From Acidimicrobiales bacterium (GTDB taxonomy: Bacteria; Actinomycetota; Acidimicrobiia; Acidimicrobiales; Aldehydirespiratoraceae), in the NCBI GenBank assembly GCA_029263215.1, contig JAJCXY010000057.1:17281-81280 (forward strand): a stretch of DNA of 64,000 nt, in the 5' to 3' direction. The notes beneath the pieces were generated by a model, which was not told the DNA's origin, did not search any database, and saw only the letters and a program-made list of their open reading frames with translations. Positions within the stretch are counted from its first letter, which is position 1, and every line of letters begins with the position of its first letter. Below are positions 33,764-44,000 of this stretch, in pieces. Position numbers and translations under genes: made by a program.

Positions 33764-34551
33764 GCCAACTCGTGATCGAGGGCTTGAGGGCCGCGGTTGG
33801 AGGCCAGGAGATCCTCAAGGGCGTCAACCTCGTGGTCGGGTCCGGTGAGGTCCACGCCGTCATGGGTCCCAATGGCTCCGGTAAGTCGACGCTGTCGCAT
33901 GTGATCGCCGGACGTCCGGGCTATGAGGTGCTCGGCGGATCGGTGCGCATCGACGACACCAAACTACTCGGACTTCCCGCATGGAAACGGGCCGAGGCCG
34001 GCCTCTTCCTGGCGATGCAGTATCCCACCGAGGTTCCGGGTGTGGCTCTGAGCGATCTACTCGGTGCATCCGCTCGGATGGTGGCCGACCCCGATGAGAT
34101 TCGTGAGATGATGAGCGAGGAGGCGGCCCGCATCGGGTTCGATGAGGCATTCCTCGACAGGCCCCTGAATGTCGACCTTTCCGGCGGCGAGAAGAAGCGA
34201 AACGAGACCATCCAGCTCGGAGTTTTGAAGCCGGCGTTCGCCATCCTCGACGAACTCGACTCGGGCCTCGATGTCGACGCCTTGAGGATGGTGAGCAAGA
34301 GGGTGGAAGACGCCACCCGCGAAGATGGTCTCGGTGTTCTTGCCATCACGCACTACAGCCGCCTCTTCGAACAGCTTCAGCCCGACACCGTGCACGTCTT
34401 CGCCGACGGCAGGATCCAGGAGACCGGTGGCCCCGACCTCGCCACCGAACTCGAGGACACCGGCTACCAGCGCTGGATGGGTGAGCCCGCCGCCAAACCG
34501 GCCTCAGCGGTGGCTCTGGCCGACGACCCCTTCGCTGATCCCTTCGCCTGA
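33760..34551 (+). CDS. sufC: SufC ATPase (first copy) with C-terminal extension
   Basis: The 263-residue ATPase has Walker A MGPNGSGKST, SufC-type YPTEVPGV, signature DLSGGEKKRNE, and Walker B FAILDELDSGLD; H in AITHYSRL is the switch histidine. It drives conformational change of SufB/SufD. The residue after Glu is Leu rather than the common Thr (LDETDSGLD). A ~20-residue tail (EPAAKPASAVALADDPF onward) is Ala/Pro-rich. The last 88 bases overlap the convergent kinase gene. A second copy is at 61080. Confidence 0.93.
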   Translation: MSQLVIEGLRAAVGGQEILKGVNLVVGSGEVHAVMGPNGSGKSTLSHVIAGRPGYEVLGGSVRIDDTKLLGLPAWKRAEAGLFLAMQYPTEVPGVALSDLLGASARMVADPDEIREMMSEEAARIGFDEAFLDRPLNVDLSGGEKKRNETIQLGVLKPAFAILDELDSGLDVDALRMVSKRVEDATREDGLGVLAITHYSRLFEQLQPDTVHVFADGRIQETGGPDLATELEDTGYQRWMGEPAAKPASAVALADDPFADPFA

Positions 34552-35588
34552 GCCACCAGGGCCCGCCAGCTGGCGCCGGCCTCAACTCGGGCCCGTGACG
34601 GAGCGGCGCGGCGCAGGAGCTCGAAGGTGAGGTGTCGGCCCGAACGACGGAATCTATACAGGCAGGCGAGCCGGAACCAGGTATGACGTTCCACCGCGGC
34701 CAGCCGGTCGGGGTCGAGGTCTCTTTGATTGCGGTAAGCGTTGCAGAGGAGGTCGGCGCGGGCCTCACCCACAGCGGCCGGCTGTCGGGCCTGGAGCGAG
34801 CGGAGCTGGAGGTGGACGGCCAGGTTGGCAACGTCATCCTCGGGTGAACCGAGCCCGGCGTTGTCGAAATCGATCAGACCAACCCCGGTCTTGGCGGTGA
34901 TGATGTTCTTGTCGTGAAGGTCGCCGTGCACCATGGCCTGAGGTAGAGATTCGAGTTCGGGCAGGTCTCGGGCAATCCGGGCCAGGGGGGTGACGGCGTC
35001 GGGTTCGACGCGGGCCACCGTCTCGATCCATTGCTCGGGACGATCAGGGCTCCGGATCGGCAGCTCGCTGGGCGCTGTGGTGCTGTGGAAGGCCGTTAGT
35101 GCCGTAGCGACTCTCTCGATCACCTCCGGCACCTCGTCGCCGCGGAAGCTCCGATGAAGGATCTCGTGAAGCGACGGCCCTCGCACCGCACTGAGCTCGA
35201 TCCACCCCGAGCTATCGCTGGCAATGACCCGAGGCATGATGAACCGCGGATCGGGCGAAGCGAAGAGGTCGTGGCTGGCCAGGAGGGCATCGAATCGTTG
35301 TGGTCGGACCACCTTGATGTAGCTATGAGGGGTGGCGATGATCGCCCGACGCCCGGACCGGTATCCGATCAGCGTTCCTCGCCTGAGTACAGACTTCAGC
35401 GCTGGTAGTTTCGTATCGCTGCAGGGCTCGACAGGCCAAATCCGCTTTCGCTCCGGATCGAAGGTCGCCCATCGTCGATCGGTGCCCCGAAGGGTCCAGG
35501 CTCCCAGGTGGCGGGGATAGGCGGTGCTCCAGCGCTCGAGGAAGATCGGGACCGACGTCGGCCTGACCACGGCCATCGGAACGGTCAT
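34464..35588 (-). CDS. APH-type phosphotransferase in the glycan cluster
   Basis: The 374-residue product has a kinase-like C-terminal half with catalytic loop MVHGDLHDKNII and metal segment LIDFDNAGLGSPEDDVANLA. The N-terminal half (STAYPRHLGAWTLRGTDRRWATFDPERKRIW, then PHSYIKVVRPQRFDALL) resembles the N-lobe in rearranged form. It is the last gene of a minus-strand run of three glycosyltransferases and an ABC exporter, overlapping the exporter by four bases. The acceptor is probably a sugar or glycolipid intermediate (inference). Its 3' end overlaps sufC by 88 bases. Confidence 0.78.
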   Translation of the reverse strand: MTVPMAVVRPTSVPIFLERWSTAYPRHLGAWTLRGTDRRWATFDPERKRIWPVEPCSDTKLPALKSVLRRGTLIGYRSGRRAIIATPHSYIKVVRPQRFDALLASHDLFASPDPRFIMPRVIASDSSGWIELSAVRGPSLHEILHRSFRGDEVPEVIERVATALTAFHSTTAPSELPIRSPDRPEQWIETVARVEPDAVTPLARIARDLPELESLPQAMVHGDLHDKNIITAKTGVGLIDFDNAGLGSPEDDVANLAVHLQLRSLQARQPAAVGEARADLLCNAYRNQRDLDPDRLAAVERHTWFRLACLYRFRRSGRHLTFELLRRAAPSRARVEAGASWRALVAQAKGSAKGSSARATAEAGLAAGSPIQRW

Positions 35589-37315
35589 CGCACCGCGACC
35601 TGGGCTTGGGGCTGGGGTCGCTGGCCCCTTGTGAGGTCCAGCTTGTAGTCGGGCCTCAGTCCACTCAGGTCTCCGTGGTGGACCACCAGTGTGGTGCGCC
35701 CGCCCGCGATGTTGGTGATGGCGCGGGCCACGGTCTCGCGGGCCTCGGGGTCGAGGCCGCTCAGGGGCTCATCGAGGAGCAGGATGGACACGTCACGCAG
35801 GGCGGCGCGCGCCAGCATCAAGCGGCGGGCCTGGCCGCCTGAGAGCGATGAACCGTCCTCATCGAGGACCGTGTCGAGACTGTCGGGGAGCCGATCGAGC
35901 ACCGGTGTGAACAGGGCGGCATCTGAAGCGGCACGAATATCCTCGTCGGTGGCACCAGGTCGCCCGAGTGTGATGTTGGAACGAATCGTGCCCCCGAACA
36001 GCACGAGATCCTGTGGGACATACGCGATCTGGTCTCTATAGGACTGGAGCTGGAGGGTAGAGATAGCTTCACCACCGATACGGATCTCCCCCCGGTCTGG
36101 TTGGTAGAGCCGGAGCAGAAGCGACAGCAGGGTCGACTTCCCACTCCCGTTCTCACCGATGACCGCAACCAACGACCCCGACGGGATGCGCACCGACAAG
36201 CCGTTGATAGACGTCCGGCCGTCCGGGTAGGTGTGAGCCACGTCGCGGATCTCGACATCTCCGGTCAGTCGATCGACGGGGATCCCGACGTGAGGATCCT
36301 CGCTGGGTCTGTCGAGAAGATCCATCACGCGGGTCGCGCATGCGGTGGCTTTGGCGATGCGGATTCCTTCGCCAGTCAGCTTCCTTATGGGCTTGTAGAT
36401 CATGCGGGTGTAGGAGATGGCCAGGACGAGCTGTCCGGGTGTGATGGCGCCGTCGCGTGCACGCTTGGCGCCGAGGATGAGCACCAACGCAACGCCCGCA
36501 CCCGTGAGAATTTCGGTAAGGCGAGACATTCGAGCGGCATGTTTGGCTGCTGCCATCGTCGCCCGCTCCGCGGTGACGGCATCGTTGCGAAACGCTTCGG
36601 AGGTGGTTTCCTCGGCTGAGAAGGCCTTGATGATCCCTGCCCGGCGCAGCGATTGGGCTGCCGTTGCGGCAATGGCTCCCTCCTTGCGGCGTTGCTTGCG
36701 CGCCGCGATCTTGACCGCCGATGAACCCTTCTCGATCGTGAGCCACAACAGAGGGAGCGGTATCAGGGCCACCAGGAACAGGCGCCAGTCGACGAGGGCG
36801 AACACCAAGGAGCCTCCGATCAGGATGGATCCTCGCGACAGGAGATTGAGCCAACTCGGAAACAGGAGATCTCGAATCATGTTGACGTCGCCCATGAGGC
36901 GCATCAGGAGATCGCCGGTGTAGTGCTGATTGTGCTCGGTCAACTCCAGGCGCTGGATGTGCTCGAACACGTCACTTCGGATCCGAACCGTGGCCTTCCT
37001 GCTCACCCGGGCCACGACCAACTGGAGGCGCTCGTTGGCGAGCCCGAGCAGGAGCGGGATCACGAACGCGACCGCAGCGAAGACCGCGATTGGGGCGATC
37101 GCCACCTTGCTGGTGTCGTCTGCGGTGACGAGGTGATCGACAACCAGGGTGATCGGCCACGGTTTCAACAGCTCGAGCGCGGTGACGCCGAGGGCCAGAA
37201 GTACGGCGGCTGAGATGCGCAGACGTTGGCCCTTCAACGCGGGGCGAAATGTGGCGAATGCCAAGCGGAGCTCAGACCGGGGCAGGTCCATCGGGCGGCG
37301 ACTCCCGATGCGCAT
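35585..37315 (-). CDS. ABC exporter, fused membrane and ATPase domains
   Basis: The 576-residue half-transporter has six spans in residues ~25-320 (ISAAVLLALGVTALELLKPWPITLVV, LLMRLMGDVNMIRDLLFPSW, and others). The NBD has Walker A GENGSGKST, Q loop YVPQDLVLFGGTIRSNI, signature SLSGGQARR and Walker B ILLLDEPLSGLDPE. It is typical of MsbA/multidrug-type lipid or polysaccharide exporters and probably homodimeric. Its start shares one base with the preceding glycosyltransferase stop (TGATG). Genomic context suggests glycolipid or glycan flipping. Confidence 0.88.
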   Translation of the reverse strand: MRIGSRRPMDLPRSELRLAFATFRPALKGQRLRISAAVLLALGVTALELLKPWPITLVVDHLVTADDTSKVAIAPIAVFAAVAFVIPLLLGLANERLQLVVARVSRKATVRIRSDVFEHIQRLELTEHNQHYTGDLLMRLMGDVNMIRDLLFPSWLNLLSRGSILIGGSLVFALVDWRLFLVALIPLPLLWLTIEKGSSAVKIAARKQRRKEGAIAATAAQSLRRAGIIKAFSAEETTSEAFRNDAVTAERATMAAAKHAARMSRLTEILTGAGVALVLILGAKRARDGAITPGQLVLAISYTRMIYKPIRKLTGEGIRIAKATACATRVMDLLDRPSEDPHVGIPVDRLTGDVEIRDVAHTYPDGRTSINGLSVRIPSGSLVAVIGENGSGKSTLLSLLLRLYQPDRGEIRIGGEAISTLQLQSYRDQIAYVPQDLVLFGGTIRSNITLGRPGATDEDIRAASDAALFTPVLDRLPDSLDTVLDEDGSSLSGGQARRLMLARAALRDVSILLLDEPLSGLDPEARETVARAITNIAGGRTTLVVHHGDLSGLRPDYKLDLTRGQRPQPQAQVAVR

Positions 37316-38403
37316 CAGGAGCTCATACTCATCGCAGAAGTGCCGAGCCGCGCCAGCGCGGCCACGGTGGTTGCTGCAGCATGGCGCCAGGTCATGGTGT
37401 CGTGAGCTCGTCGACGGCCGGCCTCGCCGAGTCGGGAGCGCCAGCTCGGATCGTCGAGGAGGGCCAGCACCGCGCGGGCGAGCCCTTCGTCGTCTTCTGG
37501 CTCCACCACGATGCCGGCGTTCCCCACGAGCGCGGGGATCTCGCCCTGGTTGGTGGAAACGATCGGCAGGCCGGCAGCCAGGTAGTCGATCACCTTGAGG
37601 GGACAGAAGTAGAATGGGTCGTGACGTGGGTAGGGCGCCAGTCCGATGGTCGCCTCACCCAACAGAGCTGATGCGTCTTGGGGAGAAAGAGGGCCGGTGA
37701 CCGTGACCTGGCGGTGAACACCGAGTTGTCGGGCTTCGGTCAAGATTCGGTTGGCACCCTCCCCACCACCGATGATGAGCAAGCTGGGGGTTCGACCGGC
37801 GCGGTCCAAATCTACGAGGAGGCTGGGGAGCCGGTCGGCCCCGTGCCATGCCTTGGGATGCCCGAGAAAGGCCAGCGTTTCGCAGGCGGGGTCGACGCGG
37901 GTCGGCTGAAACCAATCTGGTTCGAACCCGTTGGTGATCGTCATGGTCGGGCCCGCGCGGTGCTCTCCAACCCATTTCGCGAGCTGGGGGGAGACGGTGA
38001 TCACCAGATCGGCTTCATGCAGCAGGAGCGTTTCCACCTGCTGATGGTGGGCACTGACCGTGTCGGGTCGATGGGTTCGCGCCTCGTCGAGAAGGGGAGC
38101 GTTCACCTCGAGCACGAATGGCACGCCAGCGAGGCGGGCGACATCGAAGCCCGAGCGGTGCCCGAGCGAATAGCGCTCGTAGATCGCGTCGGCACCCGCA
38201 GCCGTCTCTGGCGTCAGCTCGTCGAGTCGACGGACCACAACAGGGAAGTCGCCCTCGGCGGGGCGGGCGCTGTAGGTGGTCACACCCAAGCCGAGCGAGA
38301 TGAGGCCGGCCGCGACGCCACGCAGATGTAAAGCCGCACCCTTCGTGGATCCGGGAGCGATCCCGCGGTCGGCACAGACCTGGAGGAGTATTGGGGCGCT
38401 CAC
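37315..38403 (-). CDS. GT4-like glycosyltransferase
   Basis: The 362 residues have a GT-B Rossmann N-lobe (LLQVCADRGIAPGSTKGAALHLRGVAAGL) and a C-lobe with LAFLGHPKAWHGADRLPSLL and the nucleotide-sugar motif PLKVIDYLAAGLPIVSTNQGEIPALVG. Transfer of a sugar from a nucleotide donor in the cytoplasm is expected; donor and acceptor are unknown. It overlaps the second glycosyltransferase by four bases and the exporter by one, so the five genes from 40806 to 34464 probably form one transcript. Confidence 0.88.
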   Translation of the reverse strand: MSAPILLQVCADRGIAPGSTKGAALHLRGVAAGLISLGLGVTTYSARPAEGDFPVVVRRLDELTPETAAGADAIYERYSLGHRSGFDVARLAGVPFVLEVNAPLLDEARTHRPDTVSAHHQQVETLLLHEADLVITVSPQLAKWVGEHRAGPTMTITNGFEPDWFQPTRVDPACETLAFLGHPKAWHGADRLPSLLVDLDRAGRTPSLLIIGGGEGANRILTEARQLGVHRQVTVTGPLSPQDASALLGEATIGLAPYPRHDPFYFCPLKVIDYLAAGLPIVSTNQGEIPALVGNAGIVVEPEDDEGLARAVLALLDDPSWRSRLGEAGRRRAHDTMTWRHAAATTVAALARLGTSAMSMSS

Positions 38404-39659
38404 ACCGGGCTCGGACTTGCCATGGCCGGAGATGGCAGGACTGCACTGAAAACCTCTATGAGCTGGCCAATGGTTTCTGTTCGGTCGAACTTCTCAGCGA
38501 GTTTCGGAGGTCCTGCAGTCGACATCGTCTCGGCCAGGGTCGCGTCGTCGAGTAGGGCCGCGAGGCCGACTGCGACCGCTTGGGAGCAGTCGCAGTCGAC
38601 GAGGAGCCCCTCGACTCCATCGGTGATCATCTCCGGAATCCCGGCTACAGGAGTGGTGACGACAGGAGTTCCCGCACCCAGCGCCTCCAGCACGACGGTG
38701 GGAAGGGCATCCTGGTTGCCATCTTCGCCAACGCGGCAGGGGGCACAGAACACCTCGGCTCGTCGCATCCAGGCTGCCACCTCGTGCTGGGGGAGAGGGC
38801 CGGTGAAGGTGACCCGATCGGATATCCCCAGCCGCAAGGTCTGGCTTTCGAGCGCCCCCCTGTTTTCGCCATCGCCCACCAACACGCAGTGCAGGTCGGG
38901 ATGTGTGGGTGCTAGTTCGGCGACTGCGTCGAGGAGCAGGTCGAAGCCCTTCTTGTCGACCATTCGGCCCACGCCGAGCACCAACCCCTCGGTGCGATCG
39001 GCCCGTGTCGAGGGTGCTTCCTGAGGGCCCAAGCCGTTGTAGATCCTGACGATCCGGGCCTCGGTCCCGCCCAGGCGATGGGCCAGGAAGCGAAGGTTCG
39101 CGTCGCAGACGGTGACGACGGCAGTGGCGTCGGCGGCGATTCGAGCGGCGAGGGCCCAGTCGACGGTGTAGCGGTATATGTCCTTCGCGTGAGCGGTCAC
39201 CGAATAGGGGAGTCCGGTGAGCAGGTGGACGAGGTGGGCGGTCTGGGCCGCTACCGTCACGAAGTGGGCGTGGAGGTGGTCGACGCCCCGCTCGGTGGCC
39301 GCCTTGGCGATCTCGATGGCGTTGAGGACGAGGCGGGATCGACGCTCAGCGGGGAGCTGACCCACGAAGTCGAGCACGTCGATCAGGCGGTCGACGCGGA
39401 GGTCGGGCAGGGCATGGAGCGCGTCGAGAAAGGCCGTCTTGTCGAGGTCCGCGACATAGTGAACCGGTCCCTTGACCGAAGCAATGCCGGGATGGAACCG
39501 TCCTTCGGTGGCGTGGCGGAGGGAGAAGATCGAGACTTCGACGTCGTTGGCTTCGGCCCCGAGGATCTCGTTGAGGACAAACGTCTCCGACAGGCGGGGA
39601 TATTGCTTGAGGATGTAGCCAACGTGGAGGCAGTCGGAGAGCATCGTCGACTCAGGCAT
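38400..39659 (-). CDS. GT4 glycosyltransferase (colanic-acid WcaL-like)
   Basis: The 419-residue product starts HVGYILKQYPRLSETFVLNEI, characteristic of WcaL/AmsK-type glycosyltransferases. GVDHLHAHFVTVAAQTAHL and YSVTAHAKDIYRY precede GVGRMVDKKGFDLLLDAVA and the donor motif GEDGNQDALPTVVLEALGAGTPVVTTPVAGIPEMI. It should add a sugar during exopolysaccharide or glycolipid assembly. It overlaps the MurG-like gene by eight bases and the next glycosyltransferase by four. Confidence 0.9.
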   Translation of the reverse strand: MPESTMLSDCLHVGYILKQYPRLSETFVLNEILGAEANDVEVSIFSLRHATEGRFHPGIASVKGPVHYVADLDKTAFLDALHALPDLRVDRLIDVLDFVGQLPAERRSRLVLNAIEIAKAATERGVDHLHAHFVTVAAQTAHLVHLLTGLPYSVTAHAKDIYRYTVDWALAARIAADATAVVTVCDANLRFLAHRLGGTEARIVRIYNGLGPQEAPSTRADRTEGLVLGVGRMVDKKGFDLLLDAVAELAPTHPDLHCVLVGDGENRGALESQTLRLGISDRVTFTGPLPQHEVAAWMRRAEVFCAPCRVGEDGNQDALPTVVLEALGAGTPVVTTPVAGIPEMITDGVEGLLVDCDCSQAVAVGLAALLDDATLAETMSTAGPPKLAEKFDRTETIGQLIEVFSAVLPSPAMASPSPV

Positions 39660-40806
39660 GGGCAGGGCTCCGGTTCAGGTGAGACGGGGTGGTGAGCGTT
39701 GCGGCAGCGATGGCGACCCCCGAGAGGTCAACTGTGCGGGCAGGGCGTGATCCGGGCCGACACGCCGTGATGAATTCCTCTACCCGGTCGGGCGAGAGCT
39801 CCTCGACCGGGCAATGGGTGAGATGGGTGACCGCGGCGAGGCGCGTGGCCCGGATGTGTTGCTCAATCCGCGGCCGGCGCCGCGGCACGAGCAGCGATGG
39901 CACGCCGACGGCCAACTCCTCAACAACCGTGTTGTAGCCGGCCATCGAAACTACGCCCGCCGCCGAGGCGACCAATGAGCGCATCCGATGGGAGAACTCG
40001 ATCACCTCCACCGATGGCAGGCGTTGGGCCCTGACCATGAGTTCGGCTCTGCGCCCCGCTGAAAGGAGGGGGCCGGTGACTATCGTCGATCTCAGGTCGG
40101 CGGCAGCGCCCGCCTCGACCGCGTCGAGATAGCAACGCAGGACGACATGACCGTCGCCCCCGCCGCCGGCGGTCACAAGGATGACAGGGGTCTCGGCGAT
40201 CGCCTCGGGCATGGTCGGAGCCACATACCCGGTGTGGGAGACCGTGGCTCTGATGCGTTGGGCGAGGCCGAGCTCGTGGGCGGTAGTGACGACGCTGGGG
40301 TCGCCGTACACGAGAATGTCGTCGTATTGCTCGAGCTGGTCCCAGACCCCGTCTCGTTGCCACGCTCTCTCCACTCGGGATGCGTCGTCGACTATGTCTC
40401 GCATGCCGAGTACCAGTCGAGGAGGCAGAGCCATCCTGTCGAGGAACCGAAGGGTCGGCTCCAGCTCTCCGCCCATGCCGAGAGGGGAGTGATCGACCAG
40501 GATCACGTCGGGACGGTAGGCCTCGACGGCCGACCGGATCAGGTTGCCCCGTAACTCGATAAGGCGGCATATCCCCTCACCGAGTTTGCGAGGTTGATAG
40601 GCCCCGGCGTCGTTCTTGGTAGCCGTCGGGAGCTTGATGGTGTCGACCCGGTCGGGGAGGGAGAAGGCCTGAGCCATGGGCGAACCGGTGACGATCAGGA
40701 CCTCGTTGGTCGGATCGGCACCCGCGAGGCCAGACGCGAGAAGGCCGCAACGGCGGAAGTGTCCGAGCCCGTATGTGTCGTGGCTGTAGAGCAGGAAGCG
40801 AGTCAT
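39652..40806 (-). CDS. MurG-like (GT28-type) glycosyltransferase
   Basis: I start at ATG 40806 (384 residues), since the N-lobe pattern TRFLLYSHDTYGLGHFRRCGLLA begins there; a longer frame reaches 40953 but adds unrelated sequence. The C-lobe has VILVTAGGGGDGHVVL and the donor loop GVVSMAGYNTVVEELAVGVPSLLVPRRRPRIEQHIRA. These match MurG/UDP-glucuronosyltransferase-like GT-B enzymes. It is the first gene of the minus-strand glycan operon. AT-rich DNA upstream (40880-40990) probably holds the promoter. Confidence 0.85.
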   Translation of the reverse strand: MTRFLLYSHDTYGLGHFRRCGLLASGLAGADPTNEVLIVTGSPMAQAFSLPDRVDTIKLPTATKNDAGAYQPRKLGEGICRLIELRGNLIRSAVEAYRPDVILVDHSPLGMGGELEPTLRFLDRMALPPRLVLGMRDIVDDASRVERAWQRDGVWDQLEQYDDILVYGDPSVVTTAHELGLAQRIRATVSHTGYVAPTMPEAIAETPVILVTAGGGGDGHVVLRCYLDAVEAGAAADLRSTIVTGPLLSAGRRAELMVRAQRLPSVEVIEFSHRMRSLVASAAGVVSMAGYNTVVEELAVGVPSLLVPRRRPRIEQHIRATRLAAVTHLTHCPVEELSPDRVEEFITACRPGSRPARTVDLSGVAIAAATLTTPSHLNRSPAHA

Positions 40807-41075
40807 GTTCGACCCACCATGACTGACACGGCCGGGCGGAAACGGTAGGAGGAGCGCAAAAGAACCATAAGAGCCCGCCGTTGAGCTCGCCATCACAAAT
40901 CTACTCTGGAGACCACTTTGCGTGGTTGAGTCGACCATTTTCAACGAAATCACTAAATATTGAATAAAAGATTAACAACTCTGGAGCGTGGCCTTGAACG
41001 TCACTCTGAGCGTCCGGTACCTTCCGACCCGTTGGGCCGCTCGGACAAGGCGGCGTTCTAGAGAATTGGGCGAAC
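40807..41075. promoter_or_regulatory. Divergent intergenic region between glycan operon and giant oxidase
   Basis: A 269-base gap between divergent starts. It contains an unusually AT-rich block (about 40925-40985, e.g. AAATATTGAATAAAAGATT) in a very GC-rich window, fitting two opposed promoters. No clear sigma-70 pair, operator palindrome or RNA gene could be assigned by eye. Confidence 0.45.
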
Positions 41076-44000
41076 TTGAGAACAACGGTGGGCACCCGGG
41101 CGAGAAGCTTGATAGCGCTGACGGTCGTTGTCGCTCTGACTGTCGGCACCGTCCTTCAGCTGCGACATAGCAGTCAACACGAGGCAAGCGAGCTTCACCC
41201 GCTTGTACACGGCGCCAGGGATGTTGCCCTGTCCCTACCCCTCTTTCTGGTGGCGATCGTCATCGGTCTGGGCATGGCAGCCGACTTCATTCGGCGGGGG
41301 CGACTGGCCGATACGCTCGCCGGCGATCTCGCCCAAGTGGTTGGCGTGACGATCGCGGTGACGGTTGCGCTGGTGCCCGGGGGGCTTGGGCACGGTGAAA
41401 TCTTCACCACGGATAGTGGCGACCTGCGCCACGCGGTGACCGATGCTCTCGCCATGGTGCCGTATACATTCGTGGCGCTGATGATCGGTATCTCAGCACT
41501 GCACCCGCCGAGCGATCTAGGCGTGGCGGATGTGATCAACGGGGTCGGCGACGTTGCAGGGCGTCTGGGCCGAAGAGTGAGTCACAGGATTGCCGGTATC
41601 GACGGTTGGCGTATCGGGCGCGCTCTCGCCTCGGTAGTGGTCTTGGCCGGAGGCCTCGCGGTGATTCCCGCCGCAACACCCGTGGGATCAGTCGAGCCTG
41701 CGGGAGCGGCTGTGCCGGCCGTCGGTGCGACCTGCGATTCGGGCGGAGTCGATCGTGTCTACGACGTCTCGGCCATCAATGTCGTCATCCCCCGCAACCG
41801 GTGGGGTGACGTCGATCTCAATGGCCAGGCCTACGCCCTCGATCAGGACAAGTTTGCGATCCGTAATTGGGCCGAGCCGGTGGTTGGCGACCCCACGCTT
41901 GCGTCCAACAGACGCCTCCGTCCTCGCCCCCTGGTGCTGAGAGCGAATGAGGGTGAGTGTGTGGCAATAACACTCACCAACGAACTCGACATCGAGGCTC
42001 CGGTGCCCGAGGGATCTCCACCTGCGTATGGATCGGCGGACCTGCCGGGAGACGGCTTGCCCGAAGATCAGTGGGTCTCAATCCATGCCCACGGCGTTGC
42101 CTACAACGCCCAGACATCGGGAGGGGGTCAGGTCGGTTTCAACGACGACACCGGCATCGCCCCCGGAGGCGTTCACACCTACTACTGGCGGGTACCCGAC
42201 GACGAGGGCGCCTATCTATTCCGTGACGTCACCACGCTCGCCGGCTCCGAAGCCGACGGCGGATCCACCAGCCACGGCCTGTATGGCGTGCTGGCCATCG
42301 AGCCCACGGGTTCCCAGTGGTTCGATGCCGTCTCCGGCGCCCGCCTCGATGGACCCCGTCCCTACCAGAATGTCGCCAACCAGAGCGGTGAGCTTTACCT
42401 CGATGCCATCATCGTCCCCCCTGCAGCTCAGAGTGGCGACTATGCGATCGATGGAATGAATCTCCCGGTTCGACCCGAGGACAGTGTTGCATTCCGCGAG
42501 ACGATGCAGATCTCTCAGGACGAGATGCCGGGACAGCATCTGCAGAACTGCGACCTCGCGGCGGCCGACGAAGGCCTGACGATCGATGGTCGACCCGATC
42601 GCTCTGAATGTGAAACCAGCGACACCGACACGCCCAACTCGATGGACTTCAGCATCGGTCTCGGGTTCAACTACGGCGAAGAGCACCTTCTGGTTCGCGC
42701 CCACGCCATCAACCGTTGCCCCGACTGCGTGGGCGAGGAGACCTGGTTGTCATCCTGGCCCTACGGTGACCCTTCACTGGTGAAACTGGGCAGTGGGTTC
42801 GGTCCCTGGTACCCCACCTGGCACCCCTGGTACGACGGCGGCTCCGATGGCATCGGCGCCAACCATGGCCAACCCAATGCCGACAATGTGGATGATCCCG
42901 AGGATTGCAACGTCCTCGGAGGTTGCCACACGGCCAATGTTCCCCACGCTTATCAGTACGACGCCCAGAAGGTCCGCTTCATTCATGCCGGGCCCAAGGA
43001 AACCCACGTCTTTCACATGCACGCCCATCAGTGGCTCGCCGACGCACAGGACGTCGGTCAGTCCGGAGGCACGCCTGGTGTACCCGACGACAACCAGATG
43101 CCCGAGTCCAGCACGCTCGACTCCCAGAGCTACGGCCCAGGAGAGAGCTTCACCGCAGACCTGTTCTTCGGCGCCGGCTCGAGGCCGGGCACGGTCGGCG
43201 ATTCGATCTTCCACTGCCACCTGTATCCACACTTCGCCGAGGGCTTCTGGTCACTCTTTCGCACCCACGATGTGTTGGAGGACGGCACCGGCGTGCTCCC
43301 CGACGGCATCGGTGTACGCGCGGTCGTGCCTCTGCCGGACCGAAACGACGCCCCCGACCTACCCGTGGCCACCGACCCTGGGTTCCCGCGGTTCATCCCC
43401 GGAGAGTTCGGTTGGCGGGCACCGCAGCCGATCCTCGGCATCTACGACAACAACGGGACGCCCGACGACCCGGCCACGATCGATCGCGAGGATCTCGATC
43501 CGGCGATCCGGCAGGTAGCTGGTGTCGGACTCGTGCAGCCGGTTCAGGAAGTTGCCGTACCGGCCACCGTGACCGGTGGCGGTTTCACCCTCTCGCTAGG
43601 GCCAGAGACAACAGGGCCGATCCCGTGGGACGCGCCGCCCGCAGCAGTGGAAGCCGCACTCGAACTCCTCTCCGGAGTTGTCGAAGCCACCGTCACCGAA
43701 GGCGAGGGGACCAGTCCGTCCTACGTCGTGCAGTTCAAACAGCTCGATGTCAGCACGCCTGCGACCACGGTGCTGTTGAGCTCCGACGGGACAGGTCTGT
43801 CTCCTCCAGGGACCAGTCTCAGTATTTCGGCCCCCTGGGCCGACGGCGCGGCCGACGAGTCACAAGCCACTGACCTCGCCTATCGGCTGTCGCTCGAACG
43901 CGCCGCGACGCTCGAGAGTCACAACGACGGCATCTACGACGACGGCAGTGGAAACAACGAGCCGATACCCGGCGCCCCTCTCGTTGATCCGTGCCTGCCC

